From CAMYMQ01 sp963730305 (GTDB lineage Bacteria > Pseudomonadota > Alphaproteobacteria > Bin65): DNA of 64,000 bases. The DNA is taken from contig CAVSRB010000003.1 in assembly GCA_963730305.1 (NCBI GenBank), positions 1,085,507 to 1,149,506 on the forward strand, given 5' to 3'. The notes beneath the pieces were generated by a model. It was not told the DNA's origin. It was given only the letters and a program-made list of their open reading frames with translations, and did not search any database. Shown here piece after piece: positions 1 through 7,794 of the stretch (positions are counted from its first letter, which is position 1; each line of letters begins with the position of its first letter). A program made the translations under genes and the position numbers.

Positions 1-557
1 AGGATCTTGTTGGTCGTGCGCGGATAGACATAGTCGGTGCCGAGCAGGACCCAGCGCTTCACCGAACCGCCGTCCGGGCTCATCAGGTACTCGACCGCCG
101 GGATCGCCTGCTGGTTCGGCGCGGCGCCGGTGTAGAAGACGTTGCGCGAGCTCTCCTCACCCTCGTACTGCACCGGGTAGAAGAGCAGGCCGTTGTACTT
201 CTCGACGACCGGCAGGACCGACTTGCGCGACACCGAGGTCCAGCAGCCGAACACGACGTCGACCTTCTTCTGGACCAACAGCTCCTTCATCTTCTCGGCG
301 AACAGCGGCCAGTTCGAGGCCGGGTCGACCACGACCGGCTCGAGCTTCTTGCCGAGAATGCCGCCCTTCTTGTTCTGCTCGGCGATGAGCATCAGGACCG
401 TGTCCTTCAGCGTCGTCTCGCTGATCGCCATAGTCCCCGACAGCGAATGGAGCACGCCGACCTTGATGGTATCTGCCGCGATCGCCTGCGCCGAAATCAG
501 CGCAGACGCCGCGACCGCTGCGACGCCAACGCGCCGGAGCCACCTGACCTTTGCCAT
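1..557 (-). CDS. urtA: Urea-type ABC transporter substrate-binding protein (partial)
   Basis: The first 185 residues are present; the C-terminus lies beyond the window edge. The protein starts with a Sec-type signal peptide (basic MAKVRWLRRVG, hydrophobic stretch, cleavage near AIAADTIKVG). It continues with the periplasmic-binding fold of the UrtA/AmiC type: GVLHSLSGTMAISETTLKD, then FGCWTSVSRKSVLPVVEKYNGLLFYPVQYEGEE, which is characteristic of urea and short-chain amide binders. It would deliver urea to the UrtBCDE permease, whose genes should lie further left. The ATG at 557 is preceded by GAGGGAG. A sigma-54-like promoter sits about 45 bp upstream. UrtA is favoured over an amide-binding paralogue from the YPVQYEGEE stretch. 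Confidence 0.85.
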   Translation of the reverse strand, partial: MAKVRWLRRVGVAAVAASALISAQAIAADTIKVGVLHSLSGTMAISETTLKDTVLMLIAEQNKKGGILGKKLEPVVVDPASNWPLFAEKMKELLVQKKVDVVFGCWTSVSRKSVLPVVEKYNGLLFYPVQYEGEESSRNVFYTGAAPNQQAIPAVEYLMSPDGGSVKRWVLLGTDYVYPRTTNKI

Positions 558-566
558 GGATATCTC

Positions 567-591
567 CCTCTACGAGGTTGTTTGCACCGCA
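567..591. repeat. 25-bp direct repeat, copy 1 (urtA leader)
   Basis: This stretch matches 846-870 at 23 of 25 positions, with the core AGGTTGTTTGCACC in the plus sense. It covers the expected urtA transcript start and untranslated leader. Confidence 0.7.
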
Positions 592-600
592 GCGGGATAA

Positions 601-615
601 GCAAGTTTCGGTCCA
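601..615 (-). promoter_or_regulatory. Candidate sigma-54 promoter of urtA
   Basis: On the minus strand the sequence reads TGGACC, five bases, TTGC. The -24 GG and -12 GC doublets are in the exact spacing of the TGGCAC-N5-TTGC consensus, with two mismatches in the -24 box. The start site would fall near 589, about 30 bases before the urtA ATG. Urea transporters are commonly under nitrogen control, which fits. No convincing NtrC site was found upstream. Confidence 0.45.
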
Positions 616-845
616 ACCCGGGCCGGAGCGTCAAATATCGTGTGGATTCAACCTGTTGTGTTCATGCTGCAAATGCGAAGACAGGCACCGGGGATCGATT
701 CGCCTTGGAAACGAAACGGTCATGCTGGCGAATTATTACCCAGCTGTAATATTTGCTGAAATCTTAGGCAGACGCGGCCGGCTTGCGCGTCCGCGGCTTG
801 GCCACGGCGGGGAAGGGGCCTAGGGTGCCGACGGAGGCATTCGTG

Positions 846-870
846 CCTCTACAAGGTTGTTTGCACCACA
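846..870. repeat. 25-bp direct repeat, copy 2
   Basis: Second copy of the urtA-leader sequence, 279 bp away in the same orientation. No sigma-54 box and no gene follow it on the minus strand. It may be a remnant of a duplicated leader or a protein-binding site. Confidence 0.7.
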
Positions 871-882
871 TCGACCTTGGGG

Positions 883-916
883 CCCCGCGGCCGCCCGGCC
901 GCGGGGCTTTTTCACG
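883..916 (+). terminator. Rho-independent terminator without an obvious gene
   Basis: A strong GC stem (CCCCGCGGCCG / CGGCCGCGGGG with a short loop) is followed by CTTTTT on the plus strand, a classic intrinsic terminator. No supported plus-strand gene lies between 600 and 880, so it may end a small RNA or readthrough transcript. Apart from this, the 558-954 gap holds only the urtA promoter and the 25-bp repeats. Confidence 0.6.
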
Positions 917-954
917 AACCGCGCCGAGGGGCGGGATCGGGCGCCGGCCGTGCC

Positions 955-1791
955 CTAGAAATAGACAAGCGTGCGCATCTCGATGCTTTCCCGCGGCGGC
1001 GCGTCGGCCGGCGTGGTCGGGTCGGTGAACGAGCCGTGCGCGGTGAAGCGGGCGCGGCCGTCGGTCATCAAGTCGTAGCACTTGAAGACGATCGCCTCGT
1101 TCCGTTCCATGCGCGGGAAATAGAACCAGCGATGATCGGGGTTGTAGGCGATGTGGTAGATCTCGCCGACCCGGTCGGGGTGGCGGCGCTCGGCCGGGAT
1201 CAGGTCGGCGGGCGCGAGGCTCTGGGCGTCGGCGATCGCCAGCGGGTCGGCCACCACCGGCTTGTCGATCGGCCGCCAGACCTGGACCACGCAGACGCGC
1301 CGGCTGAGCAGGTCGGCCGCCTCCTCGGGCGTGTGCAGGTCGCGGACGCGCTGCGGGCCGGACCAGTCGGTGTAGTCGTTGTGGACCACCTGCACCGGCT
1401 CGCGCAGCAGGCGTTCCGCCCGCACCGCCTCGTTGCCCGAGCGCAGGGTGTGGTCGAAGACCTCGACGGCGGCGGCGCCCATCTCGGCCTTCACCAGCTC
1501 GACGATCTCCGGGTAGTAGACCGCGCGCAGCTCGTCCTCGTCGAGGAAGTCGGTCATGCGCGTGTCGTGGCGGGCCAGCCGGAACCCTTCGCGGTCCAGC
1601 GACAGCCGGTCGTTGATCGGCCGCGCGTTGGCGATCCGCATCATGTGCTTGTCGAACGTGCCCTTGCGGAAGCGCAGGCTGCCGCCGGGCCCGGTGGTGC
1701 CCGTCACCGGCTTCTCGCCGGTGTCGATGCTGTAGGTCATCTCGGCGTCGACATAGTCGGCGGCCTGATCGAGCTGGCTTGCCTGGGACAT
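955..1791 (-). CDS. CmcJ/NvfI-like family oxygenase, hypothetical
   Basis: A soluble protein of 278 residues resembling the CmcJ/asaB/NvfI family, which includes methoxylation enzymes of cephamycin synthesis and fungal 2-oxoglutarate/Fe(II) oxygenases. Recognisable stretches are TLRSGNEAVRAERLLREPVQVVHNDYTDWSGPQR, then CVVQVWRPIDKPVVADPLAIADAQS, and near the C-terminus IYHIAYNPDHRWFYFPRMERNEAIVFKCYD and HGSFTDP. The HNDYT and late His region could supply iron ligands. The substrate is unknown. The ATG at 1791 was chosen because the similarity begins just after it; its ribosome-binding site is weak. It is divergent from the quinone oxidoreductase, with only 73 bp between the starts. Confidence 0.7.
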   Translation of the reverse strand: MSQASQLDQAADYVDAEMTYSIDTGEKPVTGTTGPGGSLRFRKGTFDKHMMRIANARPINDRLSLDREGFRLARHDTRMTDFLDEDELRAVYYPEIVELVKAEMGAAAVEVFDHTLRSGNEAVRAERLLREPVQVVHNDYTDWSGPQRVRDLHTPEEAADLLSRRVCVVQVWRPIDKPVVADPLAIADAQSLAPADLIPAERRHPDRVGEIYHIAYNPDHRWFYFPRMERNEAIVFKCYDLMTDGRARFTAHGSFTDPTTPADAPPRESIEMRTLVYF

Positions 1792-1864
1792 GGTGGCGGT
1801 CTCGTTGTTGGTCGGCCTGCTCAATCTGGTACCATCCCGGCGAATGGCAATCGGGGAGTGTCGA

Positions 1865-2851
1865 ATGCGCGCCGTCGTCTGCGAAGCCCTGGGGGATCCC
1901 CTCACAGTCCGCGAGATCGAGGACCCGCCCGCGCCCGGCGCGGGGCAGGTGCGCATCCGCGTTCACGCCGCCGGGGTGAACTTCCCCGACCTGCTGATGG
2001 TCGCCGGCCACTATCAGGAGAAGCCGCCCCTGCCCTTCGTGCCCGGCCTCGAATGCGCCGGCACGGTGATCGACTGCGGCGAGCGCGTCGCCGGCCTCGC
2101 CCCCGGCGATCGGGTGATGGCGAGCCTCGACCACGGCGGCTTCGCCGAGCAGGCGCTTGCCGACGCCGCCCGCGTGTTCACGCTGCCCGACGGCATGCCC
2201 TTCGACGCGGCGGCGGGTTTCGGCGTGGTCTACCAGTCCGCCTGGATCGGGCTGATCCAGCGCGCGCGGCTGGTGCCGGGCGAGACCCTGCTCGTCCTCG
2301 GCGCCGCCGGCGGCATCGGCCTCGCCGCGGTCGAGATCGGCAAGGCGATGGGCGCGACCGTGATCGCCGCGGCGAGCAATGCGGACAAGCTGGCGGTCTG
2401 CGCCGAGCACGGCGCCGACGCCGGGGTGGACTACGGCGCGGAGGACCTGCGCGACCGGGTCAAGGCGATCACCGGCGGCAAGGGCGCCGACGTGATCTTC
2501 GACCCGGTCGGCGGCGACCTCGCCGACGCGGCGCTGCGCTGCATCGGCTGGGAAGGCCGCTACGCCGTGATCGGCTTCGCCGCCGGCGCGATCCCGCAGT
2601 TCCCGGCCAACTATCTGCTGGTCAAGAACGCCGAGGTCGTCGGCGTCCACGGCGGCGCTTACGTCAAGCACGAGCCGGCGGTGGTCGACCGGGGCATGGC
2701 CGAGCTGTTCGGCTGGTACGCCGAGGGCCGGCTGAAGCCCCGCATCCACGCCGCCCTGCCGCTGGAGCGGGTCGACGAGGCCTTCGCCCTGCTGTCCGGC
2801 CGCAAGGTCGAGGGCAAGGTCGTGCTGACCACCGGCGCGGCCGGCGGCTGA
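1865..2851 (+). CDS. NADPH:quinone oxidoreductase, zinc-independent MDR family
   Basis: A 328-residue medium-chain dehydrogenase/reductase. The N-terminal GroES-like half reads MRAVVCEALGDPLTVREIEDP and HAAGVNFPDLLMVAGHYQ, with LPFVPGLECAGTV. The nucleotide-binding half has the LGAAGGIGLAAVEIGKAMGA motif near residue 145. It lacks the cysteine/histidine set of zinc alcohol dehydrogenases, so it belongs with QorA-type quinone or enoyl reductases that transfer hydride from NADPH in the cytosol. The ATG at 1865 starts the family similarity. Its closeness to the divergent CmcJ-like gene suggests a shared control region. The exact substrate cannot be told. Confidence 0.85.
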   Translation: MRAVVCEALGDPLTVREIEDPPAPGAGQVRIRVHAAGVNFPDLLMVAGHYQEKPPLPFVPGLECAGTVIDCGERVAGLAPGDRVMASLDHGGFAEQALADAARVFTLPDGMPFDAAAGFGVVYQSAWIGLIQRARLVPGETLLVLGAAGGIGLAAVEIGKAMGATVIAAASNADKLAVCAEHGADAGVDYGAEDLRDRVKAITGGKGADVIFDPVGGDLADAALRCIGWEGRYAVIGFAAGAIPQFPANYLLVKNAEVVGVHGGAYVKHEPAVVDRGMAELFGWYAEGRLKPRIHAALPLERVDEAFALLSGRKVEGKVVLTTGAAGG

Positions 2852-2964
2852 GCGCGGGGCGATCGGCCCCGCCGGTCCGTATGGCCGGCCGGGCCGCGGC
2901 GCGTTAGGATCGCCCGAACCTGCGCGCCGACCAGACCTGCGCGCAAACCAGACCGGGGAACACC

Positions 2965-3258
2965 ATGGCGACCGAGCCGGCCGACAAGGCCCGACCCGAA
3001 CAGACCTTCTTCGAGGATCCGGCGCTCGACCGCGCCTTCGGCATGGTCATGGCGCTGGCGACCGAGGTCTACGTGCTGCGCGACCGGGTCCGCGCGCTGG
3101 AAACCGCGCTGGCCAAGTCGGGTGCGATCGATCCGGCGGCGCTGGCGGCGGAGCCGGGGCCGGAAGAGCTCGCCGCCGCGGCGGCCGACCGCGACGCCTT
3201 CGTCGCCCACCTGATGGGCAACCTGCTCGGCGAGCAGGTCTCCAAGGGAGCGTCGTGA
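2965..3258 (+). CDS. Small coiled-coil hypothetical protein
   Basis: A 97-residue protein ending one base before the methyltransferase start, so the two are almost certainly cotranscribed. Residues 25-55 (MVMALATEVYVLRDRVRALETALAKSG) have the heptad pattern of a short coiled coil, followed by an Ala/Glu-rich stretch. There is no signal peptide or membrane segment. I do not recognise the family. It may be an oligomerisation partner of the downstream enzyme. Confidence 0.65.
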   Translation: MATEPADKARPEQTFFEDPALDRAFGMVMALATEVYVLRDRVRALETALAKSGAIDPAALAAEPGPEELAAAAADRDAFVAHLMGNLLGEQVSKGAS

Positions 3259-4385
3259 ATGGCGGACCCGACCAAGAGCCCCACTGGCAGCCCCACTGGC
3301 AACCCCACTGGCAGCCCGATCGACGGCCGCAGCTTCGCCGCGGCCCAGTCCTTCATCCTCGGCGCCAAGCTCTACTGGACCCGCGAGATCTTCCCTGCCC
3401 TGCGCGCCGACTACGAGCGCCGGGCGGCGGCGAAGGGCGTCACGCCCGAGACGGTCGAGGACGTCGCCGCGCTGATCGGCGATACCACGCTCTACCGCTA
3501 CTTCGCCTGGCTGGAACGGCACCTCCAGCGGTTCAAGTATTCCGGCCGCTACGGGCTGCAGCCCTATCACGCGCAGGACCGGGCGGCGCTGGAGGCTCGG
3601 CTCGACCCGGCCGGCCTGCCGCCGGGGCTGCTCGAGCTCGACCCCGACCTCGATCTGCCGAGATACTTCACCAAGCGTCGACATCCACCAGCACCCGGGC
3701 GGCATCTGGTCGGACGACATCGCCGGCTACGTCTACGAGCGCGGCGCGCGGACCACGACCCCGCTCGCCGGCGTCAAACACAAGGACCTGCACGACCGGC
3801 TGGTCGACGCGGTCGAGGCCCGCGGCGTGCCCGGCCGGCTGCTCGACATGGGCTGCGGCTTCGGCAAGTCGACCGACCCCTTCGCCGAGCGGTTCCGCGA
3901 GGCCGAGGTGATCGGCGTCGACATCGCCGCGCCGTGCCTGAAGCTCGCCGCCCGCAACGCGGCCGACAGCCAGCGCCGCAACGTCCGCTACCTCCAGCGC
4001 GACGCCACCGCGACCGGGCTGGACGCCGCCAGCGTCGACTGCGTGACCTCGACCATGCTGCTGCACGAGATGCCGCCCAAGGCGATCGAGGCGGCGTTCG
4101 ACGAGGCGCACCGGGTGCTCAGGCCCGGCGGCCGCATGGTCCATCTCGATTTCTGGGCGCTGCCCGACGCCTTCGCCCGCTTCGTCCACTACGGCCACAG
4201 CCGCCGCAACAACGAGCCCTACATGCCGCCCTGGGCGGAGATGGACGTGACCGCGGTGCTGGAGGCGAAGGGCTTCGAAAAGGTCGAGGTCGACGCCGTT
4301 CGAGGAAGCCGACGGCGCGCTCGACCCCGCCAACCGGGCGTGGCGCTTTCCCTGGACGCTGATCTCGGCGGTGCGCGCGCCGTAG
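3259..4385 (+). CDS. SAM-dependent methyltransferase (two frameshifts)
   Basis: About 374 residues once two +1 shifts are corrected, near 3674 (VDIHQHPGG follows) and near 4301 (FEEADGALDPANRAWRFPWTLISAVRAP then the stop). A low-complexity N-terminus of four SPTG-like units precedes a helical domain and a class I methyltransferase fold: motif I LLDMGCGFGKS, acidic loop VIGVDIAAPC, and SVDCVTSTMLLHEMP, HRVLRPGGRMVHLDF. It resembles the UbiE/Coq5-like Methyltransf_11 group. The acceptor is unknown. Both shifts read as single extra bases, which points to sequence error rather than decay. Confidence 0.75.
3279..3320 (+). repeat. 12-bp tandem repeat in coding sequence
   Basis: About four in-frame copies of AGCCCCACTGGC, the third starting AAC and the last diverged, encode SPTG, SPTG, NPTG and SPI at the start of the methyltransferase. 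The protein tail is probably disordered and its length variable by slippage. Confidence 0.8.
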
Positions 4386-4404
4386 CGCCGACCGGCCACG
4401 GACA

Positions 4405-4434
4405 TGAAAAGGGCCCGGTCATCGACCGGGCCCT
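4405..4434 (-). terminator. Intrinsic terminator of the aromatic operon
   Basis: An 11-bp perfect stem (AGGGCCCGGTC / GACCGGGCCCT, loop of three) is followed on the minus strand by TTTT. It lies just past the stop of the extradiol dioxygenase gene and also separates it from the convergent methyltransferase. Confidence 0.8.
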
Positions 4435-4457
4435 CATCTTGCGATCAGAATGGACGC

Positions 4458-5396
4458 CTACTGGTCGGCTTCGAAGTTGTGGCCGAAATCCTCGGGCACG
4501 TTCGGACCCCACAGATAGAGCGAGTCCTCCGCCGGCCAGTCCTTCGGCTGCCAGTCGTAGTCGCCGGGGATGAAGTCGATGTCGGCGAAATACTCGGCCA
4601 GGCCGTTCCACGGGTCGCGGATGTAGTGGAAGAAGTTCGACCCGATCACGTGGCGGCCGAAGCCCCAGCCGTCCTTGTAGCCCTTCTCCAGCATCCGCGA
4701 GCCGCCCAGGCCGACCTCGTCGACGTTGCCGACCTCGAAGCTGGCGTGATGGAAGCCGGTATGCTCGTGCTGGATCAGCCCGATCACGTGGTGATCGCTG
4801 TCGCCCGCGCAGCGCATGAAGGCGATGGCGTCGCCCGAGCGGTCGGACAGGCGCATGCCCAGCACGTTCTCGTAGAAGGAGAAGCGCTGGGTGAAGTCGG
4901 TCGTGAAGTGGAGCACGTGGCCGAGCCGGCGCGGCTTGACCGCCGCATCGCGCTCGGGCGCACCGCGGGTGCCTCGGCGGCCATAGTGGCCCGGCTGGTT
5001 GATCTTCCACTCGGTCTCGACCGCGGCGTTCGGCCCGCCGAGCGACGGCGCCGGGTCGGAAATGCGGACATTGTAGAGCATGTCCTCGAAGTCCTGGATC
5101 CACAGGCCGTCGCCTTGCATCTCCGCGGGCGGGTCGACCAGCGCCGCGGCGTTGCTGGCCTCGACGTTGGCCTTGATCGTGGCGAAGCCTTCTTCGGTGG
5201 TGCCGAAGCAGAGATGGTGCAGCCGCCGCTTGCCGCCCTCGAGCAGGACCACCTGGTCCTGGTCGCGGCCGGCGCAGCGCATCACCGCCTTGTTGCCGTT
5301 CTCGCCGCCTTCGAGCCCGAAGTCCCGATAGAACTGGACACCGTCCTCGGGCGTCGGAACCTCCAGCGCGTAGTGGGAAAGGTGCGTTACCGCCAT
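4458..5396 (-). CDS. Type I extradiol ring-cleavage dioxygenase (VOC superfamily)
   Basis: A 312-residue enzyme with two vicinal-oxygen-chelate domains. The iron ligands expected from BphC-type enzymes are present: His160 (RRLGH), His217 (HHASFEV) and Glu268 (GLAEYFADID). The surrounding GRHVIGSNFFHYIRDP matches the active-site loop of 2,3-dihydroxybiphenyl/catechol 2,3-dioxygenases. It would open a catechol-type ring next to the hydroxyls with O2 and Fe(II). It is the last gene of the operon that begins with the Rieske oxygenase, so its substrate is probably a catechol made there. The exact substrate is not determined. Confidence 0.9.
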   Translation of the reverse strand: MAVTHLSHYALEVPTPEDGVQFYRDFGLEGGENGNKAVMRCAGRDQDQVVLLEGGKRRLHHLCFGTTEEGFATIKANVEASNAAALVDPPAEMQGDGLWIQDFEDMLYNVRISDPAPSLGGPNAAVETEWKINQPGHYGRRGTRGAPERDAAVKPRRLGHVLHFTTDFTQRFSFYENVLGMRLSDRSGDAIAFMRCAGDSDHHVIGLIQHEHTGFHHASFEVGNVDEVGLGGSRMLEKGYKDGWGFGRHVIGSNFFHYIRDPWNGLAEYFADIDFIPGDYDWQPKDWPAEDSLYLWGPNVPEDFGHNFEADQ

Positions 5397-5584
5397 CGAA
5401 CTATCCTCCCTTGGGTTTCCGACCGCCCTGCCGGCGCCGCTTCGGCGCGTGCGACCGGCGGCGGTCGCGACCTGGTGAATCCGTTACCTCTATTCGTACC
5501 GCACTTCGCCCGACGATTGAAGGATACGTGCATCGCCGGGTAATCGCGCCGTGCATGACCGGCCGAACCTTGGCGCAGGGCCGG

Positions 5585-6652
5585 TCACGGCAGTCGCCCT
5601 TCGATCTCGGGACCGTCGGCGGCGTAGCGGTAGGACCGGAACACCGCGTTGGCCTTGCCCTCGCTGATCGGGAACGGCCCTTCGAACACCGGATTGACGT
5701 AGTCCCACACCGTCTCGCCTTGCGGCGTCACCTCGAACACGCGGCCCCACATCGATTCGCAGATCAGCGTGTTGCCGTTGGGCAGCCGGTTGGCGCCGCT
5801 CATCACCGAGGAGTGGAAGGTCCAGCTCCGGTAGTCCTTGTATTCCCAGACCGTCTCTTTGGTCGCCGGATCGATCTCCAGCACCCGCGAATGCTCGGGG
5901 ATCAGCATGTCGTTGCCGCAGTTGTTGGCGAACAGCATGATGTTGCCGTCGCCGACCGGCTGCGGGTCGTGGGGCCGGCCGAAGGTGAGGTCGCGCATCT
6001 CCCAGTCGAACGCGCCGGTCTGGCGGTTGAGGATCGCGATCATGTCCATGTTGCGGTAGCAGAGCAGGATCCGGCCGTCCGGCATCGGGCAGACCGTGTT
6101 GCAATGGGCGTAGCCGTAACGCCGCGCGCCGTGCGCGATCGGATAGGCGGCGAAGTCGAGGCTCGACGTCGCCCATTCGAACACGATCTCGCCGTCGGCG
6201 GTCGCCTCGCGGATGACGTCCTCGAAGATCGCGCCGCCGTCGTGCTCGGTGCCGGGGATGCCGCCCGCGACCTGGGCCGCGTCCTCGGGCGCCATCTCCC
6301 GCCAGGCGATGTAGAGCGTGTTGCCGTTGTCGAGGCGGCGGAAGTCGTGGTGCTGGCCGTGGTCGACATACTCCCAGACCACGTCGCCGTCCCAGTCGAG
6401 CTCCATCATCCGGCCGCCCTTGGCCGAGAGCAGCGGCGGCCCCTCCTCCGTCCAGCAGGCAACGGCGAGCCGGCCGCCCGGGCGGAGATAGGCCATCGAC
6501 GCGAGCATGCCCGGCAGCTCCCAGCGGTGGACGATCTTGCCGCCCATGTCGACCAGGAAGGCGAGGCGCGAGCGGGTCGGCGCGATCAGCGTGTAGCCGG
6601 GCTGGGCCCGGTCGCGGTCCCATTTCAGCAGGCCGACCTTCTGGTATTCCAT
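5585..6652 (-). CDS. Arylsulfotransferase (ASST)-like beta-propeller protein
   Basis: A 355-residue protein of the arylsulfotransferase-like family, built of repeated WD-like blades: KIVHRWELPG, GDVVWEYVDHGQHHDFRRLDNGNTLY, FEWATSSLDF, VWEYKDYRSWTFHSSVMSGANRLPNGNTLICES, GETVWDYVNP. Classical ASSTs are periplasmic and transfer sulfate between phenols through a histidine. This copy has no signal peptide, so it appears cytosolic and may have another role. It lies 7 bp after the MetE-like gene, within one operon. Whether it is a sulfotransferase or a binding protein is open. Confidence 0.75.
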   Translation of the reverse strand: MEYQKVGLLKWDRDRAQPGYTLIAPTRSRLAFLVDMGGKIVHRWELPGMLASMAYLRPGGRLAVACWTEEGPPLLSAKGGRMMELDWDGDVVWEYVDHGQHHDFRRLDNGNTLYIAWREMAPEDAAQVAGGIPGTEHDGGAIFEDVIREATADGEIVFEWATSSLDFAAYPIAHGARRYGYAHCNTVCPMPDGRILLCYRNMDMIAILNRQTGAFDWEMRDLTFGRPHDPQPVGDGNIMLFANNCGNDMLIPEHSRVLEIDPATKETVWEYKDYRSWTFHSSVMSGANRLPNGNTLICESMWGRVFEVTPQGETVWDYVNPVFEGPFPISEGKANAVFRSYRYAADGPEIEGRLP

Positions 6653-6659
6653 GGTCCGC

Positions 6660-7709
6660 CTACCCTGCCAGCTTGGCGTGGAGGTCGATCAGCGCCGCGA
6701 TGCTCTCGGGCGGGCGCCGGCCGAAGCCGCATTCGGTGGCGATGCCGATATCGCCGACATGGCGGTGCGCCGTCTCCAGCCGCCGGAGCGTGCCGGCCTC
6801 GCCGTCGGTGTCGTGGATCAGGCCGAGATAGAGCCGCGTCGACGGCTGCAGTTCGAGCTGTTCGAGCGGCGCGAAATAGGCGTCGTCGTCGCGCTCGACC
6901 GGCACCGGCATGTGGAACCAGTCGATCGAGCGGCTGATGCCGCGACTGACCGCGTTGGCCAGCCGGACCATCGCGCCGGTGTCCTTGGGTTCGACGAAAT
7001 GCTTGCCGCCGAAGCTGCCGTAGCAGAGGTGGTAGCCCATTTCGACTTCATGCGGCACCGCTTCGCCCAGGCGGACGAGCCGGTCGACAATGCCCTGGTG
7101 CTTGGGCTCGAACCAGGCGTCGCGGGCGTCGTCATAGGCCTGCATGTCGTGCGCGCAGTCCCACTGGATCGCCAGCTGGTCGCGGGGGACCGCCGCCGCG
7201 ATCACCTCGATCTCGTTGAGGATGCCCTCTTCCCAGCGCGGCTCGATCGCGGCGCGGGAGTCCGGGGCGATATACTGGTTGACCAGGTTGAACGGCGTCG
7301 GAATCGCGACCATGAAGCGGCAGTGCGGCTCGATCCGGCCCTCGTTCCGGGCACGCTGGAACGCCTGAAACGACTCGATCGCGTAGCGGGCGTAGCCGAT
7401 ATCGCGGAACACGAGGTCGTCGATGGCGGCCCCGTCCTTGAGCCGGTACCAGGTGGTGTGCTTCCACTTGTCCGGTGCGGTCTCGTTGCGCCAGTCGCCT
7501 TCCGACGGCACCGGCTCGAGCATCGGGTGCGCCGCGAGATAGGGCCGCATCCATTCGAGCCAGCCGAGCCGGTCGCCGGTCTCGCCGTCCGGGATGCGCC
7601 GAACCGCATGGCCGAGCGCCGGGCCGACCTTGTCGAACACCTCGTCGGCGTCGGCCAGGGCGATGCTGCCGACCAGGAAGAGCTCACGTTGGGCGCTGAT
7701 GCCCGTCAT
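6660..7709 (-). CDS. MetE-like zinc-dependent methyltransferase-fold protein
   Basis: A 349-residue protein with the C-terminal barrel fold of cobalamin-independent methionine synthase (UROD/MetE-like superfamily), without the N-terminal MetE domain. The zinc-ligand pattern is visible: His227-x-Cys229 in GYHLCYGSFGGKHF and Cys327 in ATECGFGRRP. The N-terminal GSIALADADEVF and PDGETGDRLGWL also fit. Such stand-alone domains usually move methyl groups to thiols. Inside an operon with a Rieske demethylase-like oxygenase, a role in handling methyl groups from methoxylated aromatics is possible but is inference. There is no signal peptide. Confidence 0.75.
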   Translation of the reverse strand: MTGISAQRELFLVGSIALADADEVFDKVGPALGHAVRRIPDGETGDRLGWLEWMRPYLAAHPMLEPVPSEGDWRNETAPDKWKHTTWYRLKDGAAIDDLVFRDIGYARYAIESFQAFQRARNEGRIEPHCRFMVAIPTPFNLVNQYIAPDSRAAIEPRWEEGILNEIEVIAAAVPRDQLAIQWDCAHDMQAYDDARDAWFEPKHQGIVDRLVRLGEAVPHEVEMGYHLCYGSFGGKHFVEPKDTGAMVRLANAVSRGISRSIDWFHMPVPVERDDDAYFAPLEQLELQPSTRLYLGLIHDTDGEAGTLRRLETAHRHVGDIGIATECGFGRRPPESIAALIDLHAKLAG

Positions 7710-7794
7710 TCATACCCCCGGATTGTCTGGATGCTGGTGGGTGCGGCCCGGTCCCGGACGGCGGCGGCCGCCCGGGACCGGTACGCCGCAGAGG

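Noticed and set aside
764..2749. Very long minus-strand open frame of about 660 codons over the quinone oxidoreductase
   Set aside because: It is low-complexity Arg/Gly/Ala sequence typical of antisense frames in GC-rich DNA and runs opposite two clear genes.
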